NCBI GenBank assembly: GCA_005784505.1
Contig: VCAZ01000039.1
Coordinates: 789,501 to 853,500 of the forward strand
Reading direction: 5' to 3'
Length of the DNA: 64,000 nucleotides
DNA from: Bagarius yarrelli
Lineage: Eukaryota; Chordata; Actinopteri; Siluriformes; Sisoridae
Of this stretch, positions 1 through 11,379 are shown one piece after another (the first letter of the stretch is position 1; each line of letters starts with the position of its first letter). Made by a program: the position numbers and the translations under genes. A model generated the notes under the pieces. The model was not told the origin of the DNA, ran no database searches, and was given only the letters and a program-made list of their open reading frames with translations.

Positions 1-561
1 CTGCTTTTGTGAGTGTCTGCTAAAGGTCTGTGTACAAAAGCTATGGAGTAAAGACAAATGAAAGGGAAGGTAATGTGGTTAGCTTGGAGTCTAAAAGGAG
101 CAGCTGACATCATCTATTATTATCAGCGAGAGCCGCCTGCCGCCACTCAGAGTTCAGACGGCCACACCATACCAAGACCTACTGCCTCATGTCCTTCTGA
201 AAAGACTTTCTTTACACTGGTGCTGTTGATGATGTTGGAGGATTCATCAAGCAGCTTTAATAAAATGGTGCTGCTATATGCAAATCTATGGAAAGTAAAA
301 ACCAGCACTGGGGACAATATTTTCCCAATGAAAGAAAAAGAACAATCGGGACTGTTAGAGACTCCAGATTTGCCTACATAAGATTGTCAGATGAAGTGCT
401 ATTGTAGGCCACAATAGAGTCCGCTATTAATTGTTTTATTATTCAAAGTATATACAAATTTCCTTTATTTGCTATTTGATGATATATTAGTTATATACGC
501 ACAAATAGCTGCTTGAACCTGATATTCTGTTCAGACATTGTGTGCTCAAATATATAAAAAT

Positions 562-816
562 GTAAATGCCTTTTATTTTGTCACATATACTTGTTTACAG
601 CACAGTGAAATTCTTTTTTCGCATATCCCATCTTAGTAGGTTGGGGGTCAGAGCGCAGGGTCAGCTATGATGCAGCGCCCCTGGAGCAGGAAGGGTTAAG
701 GGTCTTGCTCAAGGACCCAACAGTAGTTGGCTTGCCAGTGGTGGGGCTTGAACCCAGGTCTTCTTCGTCTTTAGTTCAGCAACTCAGCGCCTTAACCATT
801 TGAGTCACTACTGCCC
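562..816 (-). mobile_element. tRNA-derived SINE, family A
   Basis: Read on the minus strand it starts with a tRNA-like head (an A-box-like element near the start, then a B box in gggttcaagcccc) and continues into a body with gaccctgcgctctgaccc and gggatatgcgaaaa, ending near ttacattta. It is about 95% identical by eye to the copy at 41092-41352. It lies in intron 1. Confidence 0.8.
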
Positions 817-2036
817 TATATAAATATAGATACCTAAATAAACTAAATATATATATCTGCTATATTATTATCTCTGGTACTGTGTAAATAAACTCGGAAC
901 AGATTATCGAGAACGCTGTACTATTAGTGGGTAGGACATCCCTTTGCTCTCGAAGCAGCCTTACTTCATGCTATGGATTCCACACAGTGTTGAATCTGGT
1001 CCATGTTTACAGGATAACATCACATGATGCACATCGCACATGTGATGCAGTTGCAGCAGATTTTTTAGATGTAACTTTAGAACAGAGAATGTCTAGTTCT
1101 ACCGCATATAAATTGTTTTATAAGCAAACTAGCAATGTGCACACCAATTTCACCAGCTTTAAATGTAGACTCAAAGCAGGTAGGGTTTAATGGATTCGGG
1201 GTCACATGATGCTACATTCTCGTCCAACCATCCATGCACAGCAAACGTTTTCCAGGTGTTGGTGACCGCTGTGGGTGAATGTGTGTTTATGACAGCCTAA
1301 GATTTCTGTTTGTGACCCCAGATGTGGGATTTTGTTGTTTTAATCCATTCAAGGATTGATGAGTTGTGCATTCTGGGATGCTTTTCTGCTCACCACAATT
1401 ACCAAATCCAGTAATTTGGATGTTTTTCCTCATTGCGCCACTCTGCAACTGTAAACACTGCAAACTGTTTCATTTAAAAATCCCAGGAGATCAGCAGGTT
1501 CTAAAACACTCGCACACCAGCAGTCATGCCACTGACAGACTCACAAGGAATGTGCTATAAAAATAACACACTTCTATATTAGGTTAAGCTTTAGATACAC
1601 ACACTCACTCACTTCAAGTTAGATAAGCAAGTCTTGTCTTAAATCCACTGCTTATCCCTGAACTCGTCCAGCATCTCTCTCAGGATTCTGCCCCCGTTTT
1701 CCCTCGATTGAATTCCTGCTTCCTGTTTACTTCAGTAAGAGGCCCCGAGTATTGAGTAGCATCCGGGTTGGGGGTGAAAAGCAGTCCTGTAGGGGAAATA
1801 AGACCAGGAAGAGAAGACATGATAACAGATTGGAGTTTGTGATTGTGTTTGGCTGGCATGCAACCTGACAAATATTAAGACCAACGAAGAACATAGCTGT
1901 CTGAACAACAAGCCTTGGTTGAGGATACTTGAGGGGAGTTTAGGGGAATGTGATTCAGTGGTTGTACTTTTGTGGTTATTTTAAGTTTTTACTTTTAGCT
2001 CTTGGATGAATATATATAGTTATCATTTAAATTGAA

Positions 2037-2038
<2 letters not shown>

Positions 2039-2080
<42 letters not shown>

Positions 2081-3018
2081 ATTTTATTTTTCTTATAAAA
2101 TGCTGTGTTTCCAGCAGATAGACACAAGCTTAGATTATGCAGGTATGTATAAAAGGTAATCATGACCTTTGTGCATCAGGTTCAGAAATCTTTTTATCAG
2201 CCCATGTCGAGCGGAGTGCAGTTTTACATGGCTTCTTTCAGACACACAAGCTGTGCTCATACAGTAACAGTCTGTTGTCATGATGTCTGATGTCATGGGA
2301 AAGTTATGCTAAAGAATAAAACTAAACAGATGAATCCGGGTGACTACCAAACCCGATAAAGAGAATCAAGACAGCATAAGGAGGAAATAAGACCTAAGAG
2401 TAAGCAGTGTCACACCATGTGGATTTGCCGTCAGACGACGGATCTGTCACCGTTTTCTTATTCCTACTAATCTAATCAGTGGGGGAGTCGTTCCCTACAC
2501 ACTCACTACTCTTCCGTCTGTGGCGTATAAACCGATTTTCCCTTTCGCGTTGTCTTTTGCTGAAATGATCCTAAATGCTATATAACAGGATGACATGTAG
2601 GATATGACACACACTTCAGTCGGCTCTTTGTCTGTGGAAAAATGGCTGTGTAATCATAGTTTTGTGAAAAGTGGCGTGGATGTGTTGGTGAGAGGCAGTG
2701 GGAAAACCTGTTGTGTAAATTGCTGTAAGCGAGCAGGAGAGTAGAATAATACATAAAGCGACATTTTATTTTGGTTAACAGAACAAAGCGTACTGGCCAG
2801 AACGCTAAATTGTCAGCTACACGTAAAATACAAAGCTGCAAGGATGCATTTTAATAGTATTTCTTGGCACCAAAGTTACGGAGTGTGATGTCCACTGTTC
2901 AGTGCCAATAAAATGCCTTGAATAGAAAAGAAAGATTCTTAAAACAGGAGTAAGGGTGCCCAAACGCATAATTCTGAATAGGAAGAGCCATTGAGTGTGT
3001 GTGTGTGTGTGTGTGTGT
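2039..3018. repeat. Microsatellites in intron 1: (AT)n 2039-2075, (TG)n 2995-3018
   Basis: Pure dinucleotide runs at the two stated positions; a further (TG)n lies at 3637-3662. The sequence between the two runs is the duplicated segment and unremarkable intron. Confidence 0.9.
2287..2740. repeat. Intron 1 duplicated segment, copy 1 (454 bp)
   Basis: It is identical by eye to 5125-5584 except for a 6-bp insertion in copy 2. It begins ctgatgtcatgggaaag and ends gcgagcaggaga. No terminal inverted repeats, poly-A tail or target-site duplication are evident. Apart from the 10-13 kb low-complexity tracts, this is the only large direct repeat in the bicd2 region. Confidence 0.9.
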
Positions 3019-3632
3019 CAATGAAAGAGCAGATGGTGGTGGCTAGTTTACTACACTAGTGCCAGTCCCATTCCCAGCAGCATGAAAACAGAAATGGGGG
3101 AGAGAGAAAAAAACAACTACTCCTCATTGTTAGACTCGTTAGGATCCACCCTTTAATTATTTCTAACTGCACAAGATAAGAGCTGCAGCTCAGGCGATTT
3201 TGCGTAGGCACAAGTGCATATTAAGTTGCCTTTCTTGTTGGACGCACACACCCTGATTGCAGGGTGATACCTGCAGGTGTGATGACCAACCCACAACCAC
3301 CACGCAGTGTCAGCAGGGCCGTCACTGTGCCAGACACAAGTTGAACCCTATTCTGTATTTACATAATAAGCTCTTTGATTTCAGAGAGGGGCCTTGCGTC
3401 CAGAGGCAGCCAGAGAAGAATAACTAGTCCTATATAGGAGAATTCGATGCATATAAAACAGAAGATGCACATAGAAAAATAAACCTCCCTTGACGAAACC
3501 CACGCGGATGTTAGGATTGGTCTGAGAAATTATTCCAACTCACTATCAAAGTGACCCATTTCTATCCTCTGAGTTGCATAAGATGTGAACAGAATAGCCA
3601 AAATCAGTAACAGCTGAAGGAGAAAGTGTCAC

Positions 3633-3663
<31 letters not shown>

Positions 3664-5124
3664 AGTTGGTGTGTTGGTCTGTTTAGAAGGGAGGCTGGAT
3701 GTTTGCCAGTTTCTTAAGAAACTGAGAACTAGAATATGTGGTGTGGGTGTGGGTGTAAGTCTGGATGCCAGTGTTCCTGTGGGAACCAGTTGGGTTTGGG
3801 TTCTTTTGGGCGTTTACTCAAACTATCAACAACGACTCCGGTTTATATAACCGTTATTTACAAGCGTGTTTTAGCCTCATTATTGATTTTCATGTTCGCT
3901 TGTGATGCCGGTGTCCTGTACTCTTGGGAACAGGCGAAAAAATATTTCAGATCTTCAGGATAATCAACAGAACATACCGCTAAACGCCTGACAGCGTTCT
4001 CCTGACTAATACTTACGTAACTAAATGCCGCAGAGTTGAACATGCAGGTACAAAGAAGCTAAGTGAACATTTAAGCTGTCTGGTTCTGTTTTCTGAGATA
4101 CAGGGCATTTCTCCACTTGGCACCGCATGTGCTGTTGATTAACGTCTGTCCCTGATTCATTGGATGTGCTTTGGCAGGCTGGGATTTGATTAACCATGTT
4201 TGAAGTTGGATTAGTGAGACGCTGAATATAGAACAAGCCATCGATCTCACATGTACTGATCATAACAAATGATAGATAGATGAATCTGTTCTTACATGTT
4301 CGGGGGGAGGGGGGGTCACGGAAAAGGCAATTTTTCCCAGTGGAATTTTTATTTTATTTTTTTCCCAAAATCTGGTGTAAATGATTTCAACTTTCAGAGA
4401 TCTGATAAAGAGAAAACTAGAAAAAAATATTATGAGATCATTTACCAGTTTAAGAGGAGGATTCTGGATTTTGCCTACAATTATTTAAATCTTGTGGTTA
4501 ACCTTAAAATAAAACAGCGCTATAGGGAAATAATGACTTGATGATGTAATGCAAGCTTCCTGTGCACATGCATCCCCTCTGCAAATTCAATTCTTAGGTC
4601 TTAAAACAAAGGCACAATGAATTAGTTATCAATTAAGGTTCTCTTGCCCTCTTATCTAATTTGTGATGTCGGCAAAAACATTTTTTATTTCGAGTTTCAT
4701 TTACGTTAACAGCAACACACATCCTCCTACCAGCCTTTTTTCCCCTTAAGTGCTGATGCCTAAGACTTTTCCTGTAAATCTTTTCAGAAAATATCAGTTA
4801 CACATGTTAATAAATGAATGTGGTGAGTCTGTGATACAAAACGTTTGTGGTAGAAGAAGTTCCAGCTTCCAGAAAAACAGTAAGAATTTTAAGATTTGGT
4901 AGATTTGTGGCCTTGATTCTTTCTTTTTTGTGTACTTTATTTACAATTTTAAAAAAAAACCCACCTTATGAGTTATGTTCAGATTCTAAATCTTAAAGGT
5001 CAATGTTTCTAAAACGGTCTGTTCCTTCTCCGCACTACATCGGTCAACTTTGAAAAGAAACAGATGGCCTTCTGACCGAAACAGGAAGTGGCTCAGCTGG
5101 ATAAGTCATCTGCGCAGGCTGACA

Positions 5125-5584
5125 CTGATGTCATGGGAAAGTTATGCTAAAGAATAAAACTAAACAGATGAATCCGGGTGACTACCAAACCCGATAAAGA
5201 GAATCAAGACAGCATAAGGAGGAAATAAGACCTAAGAGTAAGCAGTGTCACACCATGTGGATTTGCCGTCAGACGACGGATCTGTCACCGTTTTCTTATT
5301 CCTACTAATCTAATCAGTGGGGGAGTCGTTCCCTACACACTCACTACTCTTCCGTCTGTGGCGTATAAACCGATTTTCCCTTTCGCGTTGTCTTTTGCTG
5401 AAATGATCCTAAATGCTATATAACAGGATGACATGTAGGATATGACACACACTTCAGTCGGCTCTTTGTCTGTGGAAAAATGGCTGTGTAATCATAGTTT
5501 TGTGAAAAGTGGCGTGGATGTGTTGGTGAGAGGCAGTGGGAAAATGTAAACCTGTTGTGTAAATTGCTGTAAGCGAGCAGGAGA
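5125..5584. repeat. Intron 1 duplicated segment, copy 2 (460 bp)
   Basis: The offset from copy 1 is 2838 bp. The only difference seen is atgtaa extra within gggaaaatgtaaacctg (near 5543). Flanks on both sides are unrelated to those of copy 1. Confidence 0.9.
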
Positions 5585-7023
5585 AGTCGATCATTTTTTG
5601 TTTCAGTACAGAGAACACACTGCCCTCTATTCTCCTTCTGCTCCCACAATCTGCTACTGGTTACTGATTGACAACATTTAAGACACCACAGTAGGGCAGT
5701 GCTAACACACAGTTGTGTGTGTGACTCCAACAAAAAATATAATCATAATTGTCATTTTAGTCACAATTGGTTTTAGATTTATTTCTCAAAAAAAAACCTT
5801 ATTTGGGTCATACTTTCAGTCATAAAATCTGTGATTCCAAACCGCATTATATATGATACGCTACGCCATGGGACGGTATAGAGGATAACTTTGCAAATAA
5901 CTGCAATTGCAGGTTTTGACCAGAGATGGCATCAAAGAGGCAAAACTTACGGACTGCAGCTTTAGGTTATTTTAACCTTTCTGTAACATTGCACACCACA
6001 CCACTGTGTGTGTGCAAACATCAAAAAAAAATCAGTAGTTTCTGTAAATAATTAAACCAGCGTATATGCCGATATTTGAGGCCCAGAGTTTTTTTCCCTG
6101 GTGTTTCTGGTGTTTGATGTAAACATTAACTAAATGTTATTGGCCTGTATGTGTGTGATATACTTTGCACTACAGTGTGGCCACAAATTGGTGCTCCAGG
6201 TGATTGCATGAATGTACAGGTGACCTTGTTAAAGTGGACTGTAACTGCATGAGTAACGATGTCATGAATATATTATCAATCATCTGTTAAGTGCTTGATT
6301 TTGTACAGATTCTGGATTTCTGCTGCTGAAACTAAAAAGTCTTTTTTTTTTTTTTTTTGCTGTTTGACCATCGTTTCTTGTGCAGCAAAAAAGTCTAAAA
6401 AGGAAGCTATTCTGTCTTTCAAATGATTTCTGTTACTGTGTCAACTCTAAAAATCATTAGTTAACGTTAAGCATCGTCTAATGCACAGAAGTGTGTCAGT
6501 GTCCCCGAGCAAAATCCTGTGAAATGACTCGTGCACAGGGCATGCTGGAACCGGCACAGGGGATACACTTCCAGGAGAGCGCTTCTGCTTTAGGACTAAA
6601 CATGCCCATGCAGTATTTTATTATATTATAAGCATGTGTGTGTGCGTGTATATAAGAGAGAGAGAGAGAGAAAAGACAGGAGACGCCACTGCAGAATGGC
6701 AAAGCTGCAATGCAGAGGCTCATCTGTTTCACTCCTTTATCCCCTTCGTTAGTCAAGATTGTGGATCTTTTACTCCTGGATAATCACACCTTACGTGATC
6801 AATTATATAATTCTGTTGTTCCATATCTAATTAATGATTTGATGAGCCACACTGTGTCATTGCGCTTGCCACAAAAAGCCTAATTATAGAAATATTCGGA
6901 AAATAAATTTATTAAATTGTATTCATGTTTGAACATGTGAAGTTTTTCGAGTGTAAAGTCTTCATGTTGCTAACACTGGTGGGTTACAGTATGTCGTAGC
7001 TTTTTATTCATCAAAGCTTTAAA

Positions 7024-7226
7024 TGGTTAAGGCGCTGAGTTGTTGGTTGAAAGACCAGAAAGACCTACTGTTGGGTCCTTGAGCAAGTGCTTGACCCTTA
7101 ACCCTCCCCGCTCCAGGGGTGCTGTATCATAACCGACCCTGCGCTCTGACCCAAACTTTCTAAGCTGGGATATGCGTAGAGACAAATTTCACTGTCCTGT
7201 AGTGTCAGTGTAACAAAGACATTTAC
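7024..7226 (+). mobile_element. tRNA-derived SINE, family A (older copy)
   Basis: It begins aatggttaaggcgctgagtt, includes tgttgggtccttgagcaag and gctgggatatgcgtagag, and ends near caaagacatttacatttta. It lacks the first part of the head and the B-box region is damaged, so it is an older or truncated copy. Confidence 0.72.
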
Positions 7227-8828
7227 ATTTTACTTTAGCATTAGTCATTGGTCAGGATTAAGGATTATTAAATGGAGTAAATCTCTGAGTCCATCCATTG
7301 TTTTTGCTTTTTGAAGATGTCATGGGATAAGTAAGTAAGAAGTGGAACGGGAGTTTGGATCGTATTGCCAAACACGCTCAAATGTCAAACTCTGAGATCC
7401 AAAAAAAAAGTGAACTGTGTAATCTAAGTCATTACTCAGGTTGCCTAACCACCAGTCAACCACTTCAAATGAGGGCCCACATCAAAGCTGTTTAGCTCTT
7501 GCAGAGCCACCATTTTCTCTCATGACTCACATACCGCTTCTTTCTTTCCTCCCCAGCAAGGCTGGACAAGTCATGAGTTAATAAGCTATAGCCCTTAGAG
7601 AAAGTATCCCCTGTATCATTGTGAAAGCAAAGCAAGCTGGGTTTTCTAGTCAGGAACAGTCACTGACTGAGTATGTCAGCCACCTTAAGATCTGAAACGC
7701 TGGCCTAAAACTCTTGGCCAGTATTTTAGGTAGGGGCAGTGGAGTTTAGTCCTTTGGGTTTTTTGCACGTTAAAGATTTCAAAGTAGGACTAGCATCTTT
7801 CAGTTTCTTACAAACTAAAAGATGCCCCTGATGCTCACGGCTGCATGCTGACTAAATAAGGCCATTTTCTGCAGTGAAACAGGAGTGAACACAGCTCACA
7901 ACTTTGTGTTTCAAAACTCAGTTGTCCAGCATAATGTCAGCTTTAAAGTGAGTAAGGAGTGAGGGAATCTGGAGAGGAGATGAATTTGAGCGATTATAAA
8001 ATTCTTCGAGTGTGGAGGGGAATTCTTTTGTCCCTCCAGTCCGCCCACATTCTCTGGGCGCAGCCTGCCAGGTTTGTAATCACGGTGGCCTGCGGGTTAG
8101 GGCATATCAAGATCAGTGCTTAGTGAAAAACTGATTTCTACTTCAGCAAGTCCAGCTAAGCCGTGTGAGAGCTGGGGCACTTAAAAGTTTTGTTTTTTTT
8201 TATCCCTAAACCTCACACCACACCTGAATTTGTTTCTTTGAAGTAAAATTAGCCAACAGGGAAGACGTTTATCTGCAGGCATTGATGGCCTTGATGGTTT
8301 TGTGGGACAGGCTCTTGCTCAGATTTCAGTAGCGTGCCACACAAAGGCCTTTTCTCTTTTTTTCATTTATTGGAATCGGAGTATACAGAGCATGTTTCAT
8401 CATGTTTAATTAACTAACCTGCAAAAGCATACACTAAACACATGCTCTTGTTTCTGCTTGCGTTTGAGAAAATTTCCTTCAGAATATTCCGGTGTCCTCC
8501 CCGGTCCAAAGACACAAATTGGTGATACATTTTTTGTCATATGTACACAAGCGTATAAGTGCATCCTACAGTGGGTCGGCTTCCTGTCCAGAGCGTTGTC
8601 TTGCCTTATGCTTTAAGTTTCCTGGGGTAGGCTTTGGATTGCCTGCACCCCTGTTTTAAAGAATCTATTAAAAAAAATAGATGGACGGAGGGTAAAGGTG
8701 TTTAGTAAAAAAAAACAAAGAACTCGCACAAAAGGGGAATCATTCAGGTTTTCTGGTACCTCTCAAACTCAAAAAAAGATCATCAAAAGTTAAGACAGCA
8801 GACATTAGACTTGTAAAGCCAGTGCCAA

Positions 8829-9010
8829 GCCCAGTGGTTAGGGGTTATTGAGGACTACTACTTGGAAGATCAGAATTTGATTTCCAGCACCTTTAAGTTA
8901 CCACTGCTGGGCCCCCGAGCAAGGTCCTTAACCCCCAATTGCTCAGTTGTATAAAAGAGTTAAATGTAAGTCGCTTTGCATAAGGGCGTCTGCCAAAAGC
9001 TGTAAATGCA
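8829..9010 (+). mobile_element. tRNA-derived SINE, family B
   Basis: A head remnant (agcccagtggttaggg) is followed by the body ccactgctgggcccccgagc, ttgctcagttgtataaaa and taagggcgtctgcc. It ends only about 60 bp before bicd2 exon 2, so it abuts the acceptor region. Confidence 0.78.
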
Positions 9011-9069
9011 ATACAATGCATTATATGTAACGGTTCGGAACCTAACCAGATACCCTTTCTCTCACCCAG

Positions 9070-9282
9070 GCGTTCGGACAGGCTCACTCCAACCAGCGGA
9101 AAGTGGCTGCTGATGGCGAGAGTCGGGAGGAATCTCTACTCCAGGAGTCAGCATGCAAGGAGGCGTACTACGAGCAGCGTGTGCAGGAGCTCCAGGCCGA
9201 GCTAAGGCAGCTGCGTAACACTCTTACCATCACCCAGTCAGAGAATGAGCGCCTGTCCACCATCACACAGGAGCTAAACGAG
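9070..9282 (+). CDS. bicd2: bicd2 exon 2
   Basis: This exon has 71 codons and is phase 0 at both ends. It starts at GCG after an AG acceptor and ends at GAG before gtaaga. It encodes the AFGQAHSNQRKVAADGESRE segment of the first coiled coil, followed by SENERLSTITQELNE. By alignment to human BICD2 recalled from memory, it covers about residues 81-151. The serine in LLQES corresponds to human Ser107, the site of the recurrent S107L variant in dominant spinal muscular atrophy (SMALED2), and is conserved. No in-frame ATG start belongs to this exon; the frame is open from the acceptor. Confidence 0.96.
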
Positions 9283-11348
9283 GTAAGACATACTATGTGC
9301 ACACCAGTCTAGCAAAAGCAAGTGTGTCCACTGAAATATGATTCATTGTATTGGGTGTAATTTTTCAGGGTAATTGGTATAAGAATAATTATTATATAAA
9401 AAATAATTAATAATTCATTTTTGCACATTGATAGTTTAATTCATTTTTATTGCTGGCCACAATGATAACCTTTGCCATATGTTTTAATTGCAGTGTACAA
9501 ATGACTCTTGGAATTAATGATTATTCATTCCACCTATAGATTTTTCAGAATTTATAGCAGGATTTCTGCTTATTCTGTTAGTCATGTTCTCGTTTATTTC
9601 AGAATTAATTTTAATTATACACTCATTGTCCACATAATTATCAACAGTTATACAGTGATTAGCAGCACATACATTCTGCTGTTATTAACATTCTGGAAAT
9701 CTGAGCAACTGTTGGTTCGTCCTGCCACCACTTGGTTTCTCTCAGTATCTGATCTGGCAACCCCTGATGTATATCTCAGTCGGGCATGATGTCAGCTTTG
9801 TCCTTTGCTCAATGACCTGACACTGGTAAAATCCAATTACATATTCACTCCATATACTCTACTGCGCCAGCACGACTTTAATACCTTACTAGTTACTTCC
9901 TGGTGTCTGGAAAATCCTTAGCTTTCTCTAATAGATCCCATGTTCTCCTTTAGGTGGTAAAAGAAGGGTAAATGTGCAAATTCATTTTGTGGCATGAAAT
10001 AAAACGACTCTGCATCCTTGTTTTGCAATTAAATTGTCAATCTTTGCCGTTTTTCCCTAATGCTACACATCACATGTCCATCATGCCGTCTGTTAAGATG
10101 AAAAGTATACTGCTTAATATTATGGGGCCGCCGCTGGTTGAGTCAAAGCAGAAAGTTGTAAGGGGTAACGGCTGCTTTACTCCTTCACAGGCTGTGTGTC
10201 GTATTTGGATGTAGTGCAGGCAGGACATTCCACTCCATGTCTCGACAAGCAAAATTACATGGATCGGCTTGTAGGAAGGAGAGAACAAGGCGTGAGATCA
10301 AAAGAAACTGAAAAGATTGAAGGCACCATGTGGATAAAAGAGAAGATATCAGTGATTAAAGTGTAGATATTCTTAGCTAACTAGCAGTTATAGAGATCCA
10401 GCAGCTGGCAGTGTTTTATCATCAGGTCCTGATTTGACAGTAATGTCTCACTTTTTTTTTTTTTTTTACTAAATTCTGACGCATTACCTTTTATTACTTT
10501 TGTTCCTTATGTCTAATGTCGGTGGAACCCAGCAAGTTTTTGTTTTTAAGCTCTTAGAGCAGCTCTCTTTTTCTTTTTTTTCTCTCCCTCTTTCTCTCTC
10601 TCTGTCTCTCCCTTCTCTGTTTCTCCCTCCTACCCTTCCTCTCTCTTTCTCCTTCTCTTTCCCTCTCCCACTTCCCCCTTTCCCCCTCTCATTCTCTTTC
10701 TCTCTACCCTCTCTCTCTCTCTGTCTCTCTCTCTTAAGCCCCCCCCCCCTCTCTCTTTTTCTCTGTCTCTAGATATGATTAAAAGAAAGGTAATAAGACA
10801 AAAGTATTACTAGCTGGAAAAACTTTAAAGCGGTTTTGTATCAGAAACCCTAAAATCCCCCATGTTTGACTGTTGAAAAACTCTGATGCTTGAGACTTCT
10901 TCCACTAAACCCACAGAAAACAGGTTTACACATTTGTTTGCATCTGTTTACATACATTCACCTTGGTCATTTTCAGACGGAGCACATTAATACACCGCTT
11001 TTAGCCGCGGGTCACTATTACGGAAAACGGATCAACAAAAGGGCCCTGGTGTTCTGTTTTAATTGACATTCCTGTTAAAATAGAACTGTTTAATACCCTT
11101 CGCCGAATAAATCAGTAGCATCAGAACGGTCTTAGAAACCAACCTCATCCTAAAATCGGCAAAATAGATTTTATTGTAAAATGTAGCTTATTAACAGTGT
11201 ATTTCTGTTAGTTAATTAGGGATTCTAGTTTGTTTGGTATTTTATCATTGAATTTACTCTAAAGTTGCCAAGCGCTTGCACACAGGCTGAAACAGTGCCA
11301 GGAGGCCATTAAAAAAAGAGGGCTAATTGGTAGCTGGTGGGAGGCAAA

Positions 11349-11379
<31 letters not shown>

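Larger units (their letters stand above)
1..9069 (+). other. bicd2 intron 1 (3' part)
   Basis: Inferred to be intron 1, because exon 2 begins at 9070 and no exon 1 match was seen upstream. It holds two SINE copies of one family (562-816 and 7024-7226), another SINE immediately before exon 2 (8829-9010), a duplicated 454/460-bp segment, an (AT)n and two (TG)n microsatellites, and an AG tract near 6655-6670. The rest (about 820-2000, 3700-5100, 5600-7000 and 7230-8800) shows nothing I recognise. The short ORFs there have no familiar protein sequence. The 7480-8340 stretch is repeat-free with mixed composition and could contain conserved noncoding sequence, but I cannot test that here. The acceptor reads cacccag before GCG. 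Confidence 0.8.

Noticed and set aside
1..9069. Search for bicd2 exon 1 in the left part
   Set aside because: No ORF or segment matched the conserved first 80 residues (start through the segment before AFGQAH), so exon 1 is taken to be outside the window.
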